64,000 nt of DNA from Saccharopolyspora gregorii (GTDB taxonomy: Bacteria; Actinomycetota; Actinomycetes; Mycobacteriales; Pseudonocardiaceae): assembly GCF_024734405.1 (NCBI RefSeq), contig NZ_CP059556.1, positions 4,030,001-4,094,000 on the forward strand. Direction: 5' to 3'. The notes beneath the pieces were generated by a model. It saw only the letters and a list, made by a program, of their open reading frames with translations, was not told the origin of the DNA and did not search any database. Both the position numbers and the translations under genes were made by a program. Position 1 is the first letter of the stretch, and the number at the start of each line of letters is the position of its first letter. Shown here one piece after another: positions 41,687 through 50,121 of the stretch.

Positions 41687-43069
41687 TCAGCGGTGCGCGG
41701 GGCAGCCCGGCGGCGGTTCCTGCTGCCGGAGCCGTTCGAAGTGGCGGCCGGCGAGCCGCTGCCTGCGCGCGTCCAGCACCATCCAGGTGCCCAGCACCAG
41801 CTGCCGCACGCTGCGCTCCACGTCCTCCCACCGATCGCGGACCCGCAGGAAGCGCAGCAGCGCCCGGGTGTCCCGCGCGGTGCCGCGGCGCACCAGCACG
41901 CACGGCCCTCGGGAGGGCAGCGAACGGGTGTGCCGCACGCTGGATTCGAGCCGGAACCGCGCCAGCACCTCGCGGGTGACCGCGCGCATCGCCAGCGGGG
42001 ACAGCCGCCACGCGGGGCACGGCCGGTTCGACGCCACCCCGAACGGGATGTGCGCGGCGTCCTTCGCCGAGAGCCGTTCCCAGCGGGACGGGTCGAACGA
42101 CTCCGGGTCCTGGTGCCCGGTGGCGTGGTAGTCGGGATAGCTGAAGCACAGCACCGATCCGCGCGGCAGCGTGGTGCGCTCGTCGACCCGGATGTCGCCG
42201 GTGGTGATGCGGTGCGCGATGCCGAACAGCGGGAACACCCGCATCGTCTCGTCCAGCACGTGCGCGAAGTAGCGCTCGTCGCCGGGCTCGTCGGCGAGGC
42301 GCCGCTGCACGTGCGGGTGCTGGGCGAGCACCAGCAGCAGGTGCGCCATGCCCTCGGACAGCTGCACCACGGAGGTGTTGAAGAACGTCCCCTGCAGGTA
42401 GTGCACCTGCTCCGAAGTGGACAGCGCGCCGGGCAGCTCGTGCACCACGTCCCCCGCGTCGACCCGCGACCGCAGGTAGCGGGTGAGCCGGGCGCGGCGG
42501 CGCGGGTGCCGCAGGTCGGTGCACTTGAGCGCGTTCACCACATCGGCGGCGTTGCCGACGATGAGCTCCCGCGCCCGCCGCGGGCAGGGTTCGCCGAAGA
42601 CGAGTTCGTAGTTGAACTCCGCCCAGATCGGCATCATCAGGTCCCGCAGGCGCGGAACGCTCAGCTCGCCGGGTACGAGTTCGTCGAGGACCTTCGCCGC
42701 GCAGCGCGCCGCGGTGGCGGAGAGCGCGTCGCTGGACCCGGCGAGGAACCGCTGCGTGGTGCGGGCGACGTCGTCGTAGCGCGGCCCGGCCTCCAGGTGC
42801 TCCTGGTGCACCTCGGGTCCCGGGGACAGCCAGTACCAGAACAGGTCGGAGAGCCCCGCGCCTTCGCTGCGCCCACCGGCGGCCGGGTGCGAGTAGACCT
42901 CGCGGAACCGGTCCGGGCCGAACCGCTCGTTCGGCAGCGTGATCGCGTCGTCCCCGTTGACGAGTTCGAAGACCTTGCCGCGCAGCGCGACGACCCGCTG
43001 CGGCAGCCAGCGGGGTGCGGTCAGCGCGGCCGCGACGGCGACCCAGGGCAGCAGCCGCACCGGTTTCAC
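41687..43069 (-). CDS. cytochrome P450
   Basis: The product is 460 aa. The ExxR motif is DETMR (274-277), and the heme loop is PFGVASNRPCPAW with Cys351. The usual acid-alcohol pair in helix I appears as FFNTSV, missing the standard AGxxT form, so oxygen activation may be unusual. A hydrophobic N-terminus (about residues 5-20) suggests membrane attachment. GTG 43069 overlaps the upstream gene's stop and has GGAGG 6 bases before it. It is the last of three tightly coupled oxidative enzymes. Confidence 0.88.
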   Translation of the reverse strand: MKPVRLLPWVAVAAALTAPRWLPQRVVALRGKVFELVNGDDAITLPNERFGPDRFREVYSHPAAGGRSEGAGLSDLFWYWLSPGPEVHQEHLEAGPRYDDVARTTQRFLAGSSDALSATAARCAAKVLDELVPGELSVPRLRDLMMPIWAEFNYELVFGEPCPRRARELIVGNAADVVNALKCTDLRHPRRRARLTRYLRSRVDAGDVVHELPGALSTSEQVHYLQGTFFNTSVVQLSEGMAHLLLVLAQHPHVQRRLADEPGDERYFAHVLDETMRVFPLFGIAHRITTGDIRVDERTTLPRGSVLCFSYPDYHATGHQDPESFDPSRWERLSAKDAAHIPFGVASNRPCPAWRLSPLAMRAVTREVLARFRLESSVRHTRSLPSRGPCVLVRRGTARDTRALLRFLRVRDRWEDVERSVRQLVLGTWMVLDARRQRLAGRHFERLRQQEPPPGCPAHR

Positions 43070-44145
43070 CGAAGACCTCCGAATCCGCGCGGCACCACGA
43101 GATCCGCGGTCAGGTCGTCGGGGCCGCGGACCCCGCACAGCGCCATGGCGCGCACCACGTCGGCGCCGATCCGGTCCAGCACCTCGCGGACGCCCTTCTC
43201 CCCGTCGGCGGCGAGCCCCCACAGCACGGGACGTCCGATGCCGACGGCTTCGGCACCGAGCGCGAGGGCGGTGACCACGTCGGTGCCGCGGCGTACCCCG
43301 CCGTCGAGCAGCAGCGGGAGGGTGCCGCCGATGGCGCGGGTGATGCGCGGCAGCACGTCGATCGGCGCCGGGGCCGCGTCGAGCTGCCTGCCGCCGTGGT
43401 TGGACACGATGATCCCGTCCACGCCCTGGGCGACGGCGAGGTGCGCGTCGTCCGGGTGCAGGATCCCCTTCAGCAGCACGGGAAGCGCGGTGGTGGCGCG
43501 CAGCACCTCCAGGTGCCGCCAGGAGATCTCCGGGGACATCTCGATGTCGCGGGTGCCGCCGGGCGGGCCGCCGGGCAGGTCGCGCATGTTCGCCGCTTCG
43601 TACCCGGGCGGCAGGTCGTGGAAGCCGTTGCGCCGGTCGCGCACGTGGTCGCCGAACACCGGCGAGTCCACGGTGACGACCAGCGCGGTGCAGCCCGCGG
43701 ACTCGGCGCGCTCCACCAGGCGGGCGGTCACCTCGGGGTCCGGCTGCAGGTACAGCTGGAACCACACCGCGGCGTCGGAGCGCACCTCCCGCGCGGCCGC
43801 CACCACCTCGTCGACGGCGGTGGTGGCGGCCATGCTGGAGATCAGCACGGTCCCGGTGGCCGCCGCCGCGCGCGCGGTGGCCAGTTCTCCCTCGGGGTGC
43901 GCGAGGCGGTGGAACGCCGTGGGCGCCACCAGGACCGGTGCCGCACCCGGCGCTCCCGGCAGGTCCACCCGCGGCTCCGGTGGCGGGCCGCCGCGCAGCA
44001 TCCGCGGCAGCAGCGCGAGCCGGGCGAACGAGTTCTCGTTGTCCGCCAACGCGAACTCGTCCGCCGCCCCTCCCGCGTAGTAGTCGTGGATCGCCGGTTC
44101 CAGCAGTTCCTTCGCCCGGTCGTGCAAGTCGGCGAAGAGGTTCAC
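43066..44145 (-). CDS. FMN-dependent alpha-hydroxyacid oxidase/dehydrogenase
   Basis: The product is 359 aa. It has IHDYYAGGAADE near the N-terminus, VLVAPTAFHRLAHPEGE, LKGILHPDDA, and the active-site IIVSNHGGRQLD with catalytic His, followed by LLLDGGVRRGTD. The family includes lactate, glycolate and 4-hydroxymandelate oxidases. In this cluster, a role in oxidising an alpha-hydroxyacid building block (like Hmo in hydroxyphenylglycine assembly) is a reasonable but unproven guess. It overlaps both neighbours by 4 bases. Confidence 0.9.
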   Translation of the reverse strand: MNLFADLHDRAKELLEPAIHDYYAGGAADEFALADNENSFARLALLPRMLRGGPPPEPRVDLPGAPGAAPVLVAPTAFHRLAHPEGELATARAAAATGTVLISSMAATTAVDEVVAAAREVRSDAAVWFQLYLQPDPEVTARLVERAESAGCTALVVTVDSPVFGDHVRDRRNGFHDLPPGYEAANMRDLPGGPPGGTRDIEMSPEISWRHLEVLRATTALPVLLKGILHPDDAHLAVAQGVDGIIVSNHGGRQLDAAPAPIDVLPRITRAIGGTLPLLLDGGVRRGTDVVTALALGAEAVGIGRPVLWGLAADGEKGVREVLDRIGADVVRAMALCGVRGPDDLTADLVVPRGFGGLR

Positions 44146-45719
44146 CGGGCACCCGCCGGTGCCGCCACCCGCCCCCGCAGGAACTCGCGCAGCGGCGCGC
44201 GGTGCACCTGCTCGCTGTCCCACTCGTTCTCCAGGTTCTCGGTGATGTGGTGCTCGGCGAGCAGCTCGCCACCGCGGAAGTGCCGCACCACCGGGTGCAG
44301 GTAGCGGCCGTCGAGCCCGCGGGTGTCCTGCTGGGAGGTGCGGCTGTGCTCGACGTCGAACGGGTTGACCCGGTCGTGGTCCGCGCCGTATTCGAGGGTG
44401 ATGGTCAGGTAGGAGTCGACCTCGCCGAACTCGCCGGTGTGCGCGGTCTCGTGCAGGTGGTCGAGGGGTACCTCTTCGGCGTAGCGCGCGCCGTCCGGGC
44501 CGAGCAGCACGGCGTCGGCCAGGAACCCGAACAGCTGCCACAGCGCGGAGCTGCGGTTGACCCGTTCGATGATGGCGTCGGTGACGGCTTCCGGCGTCTC
44601 CTGGACCGTCGTCCCGGGCCAGGCCACCTCGTGGTCGCGGCGTTCCAGGATGCGGTGCAGCGCGCGCACCCCGTAGCGGAAGCCGTGGATGAAGCCGCTG
44701 GTGGACTTCTTGAAGTCGCGGACCTGCGTGATGGTGCCCGCGAAGTGCAGCCCGGGCACGTTCACCGATTCCCACGCCGCGGTCTGCGCGGGGAACCGGT
44801 CGGCGATGGTGAGCTCGGGCCGGCATTCGGGCGCGAACATCGAGGCGTCGAACCGGAACCCGGTGGCCAGCAGCACCCGGTCGTAGCGGATCTCCTTGAC
44901 GACCTCGTCGACGCGTTCGAAGCCGACCCGCACCAGGTAGGAGTCGCCGTCGGTGCGGATGCCGAGGATCCGCCCGTCCAGCAGCGCGTTCTGCGACTTC
45001 AGCTGGTAGGTGTCCAGGAAGTTGTTGTTCACCGCGCGCAGGTGCCCGACGAAGTGGGTCTGCCAGGCGAGCTTGAGCGAGCCGGACCCGGCGACGTGGA
45101 TGACGGCGGCGTTCTCGATGAGCCCGTCGGCGGTCTCGAACGCGGAGTTGCCGCGGCCGATGATGAGCACCCGCTGCCCGGTGTAGTCCTCGGGGTCGAC
45201 GGACATCTCGGTGTAGGGCTCGGCGTGCTCGACGCCGTCGATGTCCGGGATGTGCGGCCGGGTGACGCCGGTGGCGACGATGACGCGCCGGGCCCGGTAG
45301 GTGTTTCCGTCCTGGTCGCGGGCGACGAACTCGCCGGGCTTGGCGACCTCGACGATGCGAGTGCCGTAGCGGATCCGCAGCCGGTGGGTCTCGGCGTAGT
45401 CGGCGAGGTAGCGCAGCAGGTCGTCGGCGGCCGGGAAGTAGCGCGGCGTGTACGAGGTGAGCAGCGGCGCGTTCTCCTCGGACAGCAGCGAGTTCCAGTC
45501 GGTGCGCAGGTTCAGTTCCGGATCGTCCCATCCGGTGTGCACCTTGTTGATGGAGATGAGCTTGCGGTGCCGCGGGAACTCGGCGAAGAATGTACCGGGC
45601 GACTCTCCCGACTCGACGATGAGATAATTGCGTCCGGCCCGCTCCAAGTAATATCCGGCTTGGAGGCCTGCCGGGCCGGCGCCGATCACGAGATAATCAA
45701 GAGAGCGCTCTTCGGACAC
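44142..45719 (-). CDS. FAD/NADPH-dependent oxidoreductase (flavin monooxygenase, FOXRED2-like)
   Basis: The product is 525 aa. An FAD motif (YLVIGAGPAGLQAGYYLE) and a second nucleotide motif (VLIIGRGNSAFETADGL) are separated as in flavin monooxygenases. The ISINKVHTGWDDPELNLRTD block and VNNNFLDTYQLKSQ are more like FOXRED2-type proteins than N-hydroxylases. GTG 45719 begins the operon; GGGAGG lies 11 bases upstream. The last 100 residues have no recognised domain. It is first in the P450 operon and divergent from an adenylating enzyme. Confidence 0.8.
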   Translation of the reverse strand: MSEERSLDYLVIGAGPAGLQAGYYLERAGRNYLIVESGESPGTFFAEFPRHRKLISINKVHTGWDDPELNLRTDWNSLLSEENAPLLTSYTPRYFPAADDLLRYLADYAETHRLRIRYGTRIVEVAKPGEFVARDQDGNTYRARRVIVATGVTRPHIPDIDGVEHAEPYTEMSVDPEDYTGQRVLIIGRGNSAFETADGLIENAAVIHVAGSGSLKLAWQTHFVGHLRAVNNNFLDTYQLKSQNALLDGRILGIRTDGDSYLVRVGFERVDEVVKEIRYDRVLLATGFRFDASMFAPECRPELTIADRFPAQTAAWESVNVPGLHFAGTITQVRDFKKSTSGFIHGFRYGVRALHRILERRDHEVAWPGTTVQETPEAVTDAIIERVNRSSALWQLFGFLADAVLLGPDGARYAEEVPLDHLHETAHTGEFGEVDSYLTITLEYGADHDRVNPFDVEHSRTSQQDTRGLDGRYLHPVVRHFRGGELLAEHHITENLENEWDSEQVHRAPLREFLRGRVAAPAGAR

Positions 45720-45775
45720 TGGTTGATTCGCCTCCCACCAGCAAAAACAACGGATTGTTTGAACCTTAAAGCACA

Positions 45776-45808
45776 ACGGGTCGACCCGTACACGTGATGC
45801 GGATCACA
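45776..45808. promoter_or_regulatory. divergent promoter region with palindrome and CRP-like site
   Basis: ACGGGTCGACCCGT (45776-45789) is a perfect 14-base palindrome. CGTGATGCGGATCACA (45793-45808) has the symmetry of a CRP/FNR site (GTGA-N6-TCAC). Both lie in the 210-base gap between the flavoprotein operon and the adenylating-enzyme gene, so both transcription units may be controlled together. Confidence 0.6.
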
Positions 45809-45929
45809 GCATCGTCCCGTGGTTGGAGATCCACCGGAATGGTAGAGATCCCCATTGTCCGAACCCCAGCGGGAAACTCGTGCTCCGAGCGACCGAATCC
45901 ATACGACTATTTGACGGAAAGCGGTAAAA

Positions 45930-47468
45930 ATGGGAGAGAGAACAGACTCGGGTGACCATGAACACCGGTCTCGGGCACAACCTTTTCCGCAGTCCGTGAT
46001 CGACGCGCTCGGCGCCGACCCGCTCACCCCCGCGTTCGAGCACGGCGACCGGATCGTGGTGCGCGGCGAGCTGCTGGAACTCATCGGCCGGTGCACCGCC
46101 GGGCTGCGCGCGGCCGGGCTCGGCCCGCGCCACGGCGTCGCCATCGACACCGCCGTCACGCCCGAGGGCTTCGCCGTCCAGATCGCGGCGCACGTCCTCG
46201 GCTGCCGCGTCGTCGGCCTGCGCCCCGGCCTCACCGCCGCGCAGCTCGCGCACGTCCTCGGCCAGGACGTGCGCGCCGTCGTCACCGACGACCCGCGTCC
46301 GCAGCTGCACGAGGCCGCCGGTGCCGCCCGGGTGCTCGAACTCGGCCCGGAACTGCTGCGCGCGCAGGAGACCCCGGTCGCGCGCGGCGAGCTCGACGAC
46401 CCCGCGCTCGTCGTGTTCACCAGCGGCAGCACCGGGACGCCCAAGGGCACCGTGTTCGACTACCGCGCCATGACCGGGCACTGGAGCTGGCACGCACCGG
46501 CGTGGACCGAGCGCACCGCGGAACTCGCCGCGAAGTACCGGCGGTTCCTGCTGTTCGGCACGCTCAGCAGCGCCGTCGTGCAGGAACACCTGGCGCTGTG
46601 CCTGCTCTCCGGCGGCACCGCGGTGATCCCGCGCGAGGTGCCGGAATTCCCGCGGGTGCTGGCGGAACTGCGGATCACCGCCTGCCTGCTCACCGTCGCG
46701 CGGCTGCACCAGATCCTCGACGCGCTGGGCGAGCAGGAGCACGACCTGAGCGCCGCCCGGATGCTGCTGGTCGCCGGATCGCCGCTGGCCCCGCACAAGC
46801 TCGCCGAAGCGCACGCCCGCATCGGCCCGGCCGTGCACCTGGGCTACGGGCAGACCGAGACCGGCATGCTCAGCCTGCTGTCCGCGGCCGACATCGCCGA
46901 GCGGCAGCAAGCCGCGAACTCCGTCGGCCGCCCGTGGGACGGCGTGCGGGTCGAGGTCCGGGACGCCGACGGGCTGCCCCTGCCCGCCGGGACCGACGGC
47001 GAGGTGTGGGTGCGCACCGCCCACTCGCTGCGCGGCTACTGGCAGGACCCCGCCGAAACGGCCGAGGTGCTGCGCGACGGCTGGGTGCGCACCCGGGACG
47101 TGGGACACCTGGACGAGGCGGGCTTCCTGCACCTGACCGGGCGTGCCCGGGACGTGGTGATCGTGAACGCGATCCTGCACTACGCGGGCCCGATCGAACG
47201 GGCGCTCGCCGGACATCCCGCGGTGGACCAGGCGTACGTGGTCGGCGTCCCGGACGAGCGGACCGGGGAGGCGATCCACGCCCACCTCGTGCTCGCCGGG
47301 GACGCGGAACCCGACCACGCGGAGCTGCGCGACCTGGTCGCCGCCGAGCTGGGTCCGGCCGCCGCGCCCGCCGTGATCCGGGTGGTGCGGCGGGTGCCGC
47401 TGACCGCGGCGGGCAAGCCGGACAAGGCGGCGCTGCGGGCGTTGACCACGATCCCCGAGCCGCGGTGA
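45930..47468 (+). CDS. AMP-forming adenylate ligase (ANL superfamily)
   Basis: The product is 512 aa. It has FTSGSTGTPKG (A3), GYGQTETG (A5), RTRDVGHLD (A7) and the catalytic-lysine end PLTAAGKPDKAALR (A10). The fold is complete and stand-alone: no carrier protein or condensation domain is fused. The A4 region (LFGTLSS) lacks the aromatic His of acyl-CoA ligases such as 4-coumarate ligase. It would activate a carboxylate as AMP ester for CoA or carrier loading. Together with the divergent oxidative genes it defines a putative small biosynthetic cluster. Confidence 0.88.
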   Translation: MGERTDSGDHEHRSRAQPFPQSVIDALGADPLTPAFEHGDRIVVRGELLELIGRCTAGLRAAGLGPRHGVAIDTAVTPEGFAVQIAAHVLGCRVVGLRPGLTAAQLAHVLGQDVRAVVTDDPRPQLHEAAGAARVLELGPELLRAQETPVARGELDDPALVVFTSGSTGTPKGTVFDYRAMTGHWSWHAPAWTERTAELAAKYRRFLLFGTLSSAVVQEHLALCLLSGGTAVIPREVPEFPRVLAELRITACLLTVARLHQILDALGEQEHDLSAARMLLVAGSPLAPHKLAEAHARIGPAVHLGYGQTETGMLSLLSAADIAERQQAANSVGRPWDGVRVEVRDADGLPLPAGTDGEVWVRTAHSLRGYWQDPAETAEVLRDGWVRTRDVGHLDEAGFLHLTGRARDVVIVNAILHYAGPIERALAGHPAVDQAYVVGVPDERTGEAIHAHLVLAGDAEPDHAELRDLVAAELGPAAAPAVIRVVRRVPLTAAGKPDKAALRALTTIPEPR

Positions 47469-47509
47469 TCCCCTGCGGGGCGTTCGCGGGCCCCGGCCGG
47501 AAAAAGTGT

Positions 47510-47533
47510 AGTGACTACGAGTTTGGAGTCACT
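47510..47533 (+). promoter_or_regulatory. candidate TetR operator
   Basis: AGTGACT-acgagtttgg-AGTCACT forms an inverted repeat, 53 bases before the FAD monooxygenase start. The third gene of that operon encodes a TetR protein, so autoregulation is plausible. AT-rich TGTAGTGAC suggests overlap with the promoter. Confidence 0.6.
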
Positions 47534-47586
47534 TCATGTACCGTTCCGGTCGAGGGACCCGCTCCCGCCCCGCAGGAAGGACCACC

Positions 47587-48735
47587 ATGCCCACTCCCCC
47601 GCCCCGGATCGCCGTGATCGGCGGTGGCCCCGCCGGGCTCACCTTCGCCCGCGTGCTGCAACGGCACGGCCTGCCCGTCACCGTCCACGAACGGGACCGC
47701 GACCCGGTGGACCGCGCGCAGGGCGGCAGCCTCGACCTGCACCGGGATTCCGGGCAGGTGGCGCTGACCGCGGCCGGGCTGCTCGACGAGTTCTTCGCCG
47801 CGTCCCGGCCGGAAGGCCAAGCGCTGCGGCTGCTCGACCGGGCCGGGACCGTGCTGCTCGACGCGCCCGCCGACCCGGACGACCGGTTCAAACCGGAGAT
47901 CGACCGCGGCGAGCTGCGCGCCCTGCTGCTCGGCTCGCTCGAACCCGGCACCGTCGAGTGGGACCGCCGGTTGCGCGCCGCCGTCCCCCTCGGCGACGGG
48001 CGGCACCGCCTCGACTTCACCGACGGGCGCAGCACCACCTGCGACCTGCTCGTCGGCGCCGACGGGGCGCGGTCCGCGGTGCGGCCGCTGCTCTCGGACG
48101 CCGAACCCGCGCACTCCGGCGTCGTGTTCGTCGACGTGGTGCTCACCGACGTGGACCGCGCGCACCCGGAGCTCGCCGAGCTCATCGGGCACGGCATGAC
48201 GTTCGCGCTCGACGAGGGCAAGGGACTGCTGGCGCAGCGCAACAGCGGTGGTGTCATCCGGGTGCACGCCGCGTTCCGCGCCCCGTCCGACTGGGGACGC
48301 GATCTGGACCGCGGTGCGCTGCGCGCCGTGCTGCTGGAGATGTTCGCCGACTTCGGGCCGGTGCTGCGGGACGTGCTGCACCGCGGCGAGGGCCCGTTCG
48401 ATGTGCGCGCGATCACGGCGCTGCCGGTCGGCCACCGCTGGAGGCACCGGCCGGGCGTGACGTTGCTCGGCGACGCCGCGCACCTGATGTCCCCGTTCGC
48501 CGGGCAGGGCGCGAACCTGGCGATGCTCGACGCCGCCGAACTCGCCGAGCGCATCGCCGCGGGTGGGCCGCTGGACGAGGCCGTCGCCGCCTACGAGGAG
48601 CGGATGTTCCCCCGCTCCGCCGAAGCCGCCGCCAGAGCCGCGACCGGCATCGAGGACTGCATCGGCCCCGGCGGACCGGCGCACGCGTTCGCCCACTTCC
48701 AGGCCATGACGGCCGGAAACCCGCAGCGCACCTAG
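47587..48735 (+). CDS. FAD-dependent monooxygenase (TetX/aromatic hydroxylase type)
   Basis: The product is 382 aa. It has the FAD fold (IAVIGGGPAGLTFARVL), the Arg of the class A hydroxylase motif in RGELRALLL, GADGARSAVR, and GDAAHLMSPFAGQGAN. The closest style is TetX and related antibiotic-modifying or aromatic-ring hydroxylases. It starts at ATG 47587 with AAGGA before it. The TetR gene follows after 11 bases, suggesting drug- or metabolite-induced expression. Confidence 0.9.
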   Translation: MPTPPPRIAVIGGGPAGLTFARVLQRHGLPVTVHERDRDPVDRAQGGSLDLHRDSGQVALTAAGLLDEFFAASRPEGQALRLLDRAGTVLLDAPADPDDRFKPEIDRGELRALLLGSLEPGTVEWDRRLRAAVPLGDGRHRLDFTDGRSTTCDLLVGADGARSAVRPLLSDAEPAHSGVVFVDVVLTDVDRAHPELAELIGHGMTFALDEGKGLLAQRNSGGVIRVHAAFRAPSDWGRDLDRGALRAVLLEMFADFGPVLRDVLHRGEGPFDVRAITALPVGHRWRHRPGVTLLGDAAHLMSPFAGQGANLAMLDAAELAERIAAGGPLDEAVAAYEERMFPRSAEAAARAATGIEDCIGPGGPAHAFAHFQAMTAGNPQRT

Positions 48736-48746
48736 GATTCCGCGAC

Positions 48747-49340
48747 ATGCCCACCCCAGAACCCGCCGGCCGCCGGGAGCGCAAGAAGGCCCAGACCCGC
48801 GCCCGCATCGCCGAGACCGCGCTGGAGCTGTTCCTCGAACGCGGCTTCGCCGAGGTGACCACCGCCGAAGTGGCCGAGGCCGCCGACGTCTCGGTGACCA
48901 CGCTGTTCAACCACTTCCCCAGCAAGGAAGCGCTCGTCTTCGACGAGGACGCCGAACGGGAGGCCGCGCTGGTCGCCGCGGTGCGCGACCGCGAACCCGG
49001 GACCTCGGTGGTGGACGCGCTGCACCGGTACTTCAGCGGCGTCCGGGAAGCACACCTCGGCGACGACGGCGGGGCGCGGTTCCGCGAATTCCGCCGCATG
49101 GTGCGGAGTTCGCCGAGCCTGGGCGAGCACGTGGATCGGATGTGGGCGCGGCACGAGACCTCCCTCGCCGCCGCCATCGCCGAGGACGCGGGCGCACCGG
49201 CCGACGATCCGACGGCGCGCGCCTTGGCGCACCTGGTCCTCGCCGCCCGGTCGGTGCCCGGCGATCCCGACGCCGGATTCGACGCCGCGTTCGCACTGCT
49301 GCGCGCGGCCTGGCCCCCGGACGACTGGCCCACCGGATGA
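48747..49340 (+). CDS. TetR-family repressor
   Basis: The product is 197 aa. The helix-turn-helix (TTAEVAEAADVSVTTLFNHF, then PSKEALVFDED) is at residues about 30-60, followed by a mainly helical ligand domain. It probably represses the monooxygenase-tetR unit through the inverted repeat at 47510-47533. A small palindrome of the GTGcACGGACCGTTCAC type follows at 49367-49383. Confidence 0.92.
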   Translation: MPTPEPAGRRERKKAQTRARIAETALELFLERGFAEVTTAEVAEAADVSVTTLFNHFPSKEALVFDEDAEREAALVAAVRDREPGTSVVDALHRYFSGVREAHLGDDGGARFREFRRMVRSSPSLGEHVDRMWARHETSLAAAIAEDAGAPADDPTARALAHLVLAARSVPGDPDAGFDAAFALLRAAWPPDDWPTG

Positions 49341-49366
49341 CCGGCCCACCGGCTCCGCCCGACCCG

Positions 49367-49383
49367 GTGCACGGACCGTTCAC
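49367..49383. repeat. single short palindrome related to the GTGAACGGACCG family
   Basis: GTGCACGGACCGTTCAC is a 17-base near-perfect palindrome that matches the core of the repeats at 19.2 and 25.0 kb. It lies between tetR and the hydrolase gene, both plus strand. Confidence 0.5.
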
Positions 49384-49410
49384 CCGCCCCCAGCACGAGA
49401 AGAGGACACC

Positions 49411-50121
49411 ATGACCGCTCGAACCACCCTCCACATCGGACCCGACGTCGAGGTGGCCGTCGACGAGGCGGGCGGTTCCGGCCGCCCCGTGCTGGTGCTG
49501 CACGGCGGCGGCGGACCGGCCACCGTCGCCCCGATCGTCGAGCACTTCGCGCCCGGCCACCGTGTCCTGGCCCCCGTGCACCCGGGCTGGGAGGGCACCA
49601 CCCGACCGGACCGGCTCGGCTCGGTCGCCGACCTGGCGCAGGCCTACCTGGGACTGCTCGACGAGCGCGGACTGCGGGACGTGCTGGTGCTGGGCAGCTC
49701 CTTCGGCGGCTGGGTGGCCGCCGCGATGGCGGTGCGCGACCGCGGCGGGCTGCTCGGCGACCTGGTGCTGCTGGACGCCATCGGTCCCGAGATCGCCGGC
49801 CACGAGATCTTGCTGCCCGCCCCGCCGCCCGGGCGGCCCGGCCCGCCGCCCGCCGCCATCGAGGCGATCCGCGCCTACGGCGGCACCGCGATGGCGGACC
49901 CCGCGCTGCTGGGCGACCTCGCGCAGGTGCGGTCCCGCGCGCTGGTGGTGTGGGGCGAGGACGACCAGGTGATCGGCACCGGCTACGGCCGGGAGTACGC
50001 GGCCGCCTTCCCGGACGCCCGATTCGCGGTCATCACCGGTGCCGGGCACCTGCCGCAGGTCCAGGCACCGGCCGCGACCTTCGCCGTCATCGACGAGTTC
50101 CTGGCCGCGGCTCGGGGCTGA
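49411..50121 (+). CDS. alpha/beta hydrolase
   Basis: The product is 236 aa. The nucleophile is in LGSSFGGWVAA, the acid in VWGEDDQVIG and the His in TGAGHLPQVQ. The N-terminal VLHGGGGPAT loop gives the oxyanion hole. Substrate unknown. Its last 35 bases overlap the 3' end of the convergent MmyB-type regulator. GAAGAGGAC precedes ATG 49411. Confidence 0.88.
   Translation: MTARTTLHIGPDVEVAVDEAGGSGRPVLVLHGGGGPATVAPIVEHFAPGHRVLAPVHPGWEGTTRPDRLGSVADLAQAYLGLLDERGLRDVLVLGSSFGGWVAAAMAVRDRGGLLGDLVLLDAIGPEIAGHEILLPAPPPGRPGPPPAAIEAIRAYGGTAMADPALLGDLAQVRSRALVVWGEDDQVIGTGYGREYAAAFPDARFAVITGAGHLPQVQAPAATFAVIDEFLAAARG

Noticed and set aside
40700-44080. 1126-codon open frame on the plus strand, and similar long frames at 1993-4179 and 59213-61696
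   Set aside because: They lie antisense to well-identified genes (antiporter, P450, FMN oxidase; symporter and LacI; DeoR region), have Ser/Thr/Arg-rich nonsense composition and no motifs. Long antisense frames are expected at this GC content.
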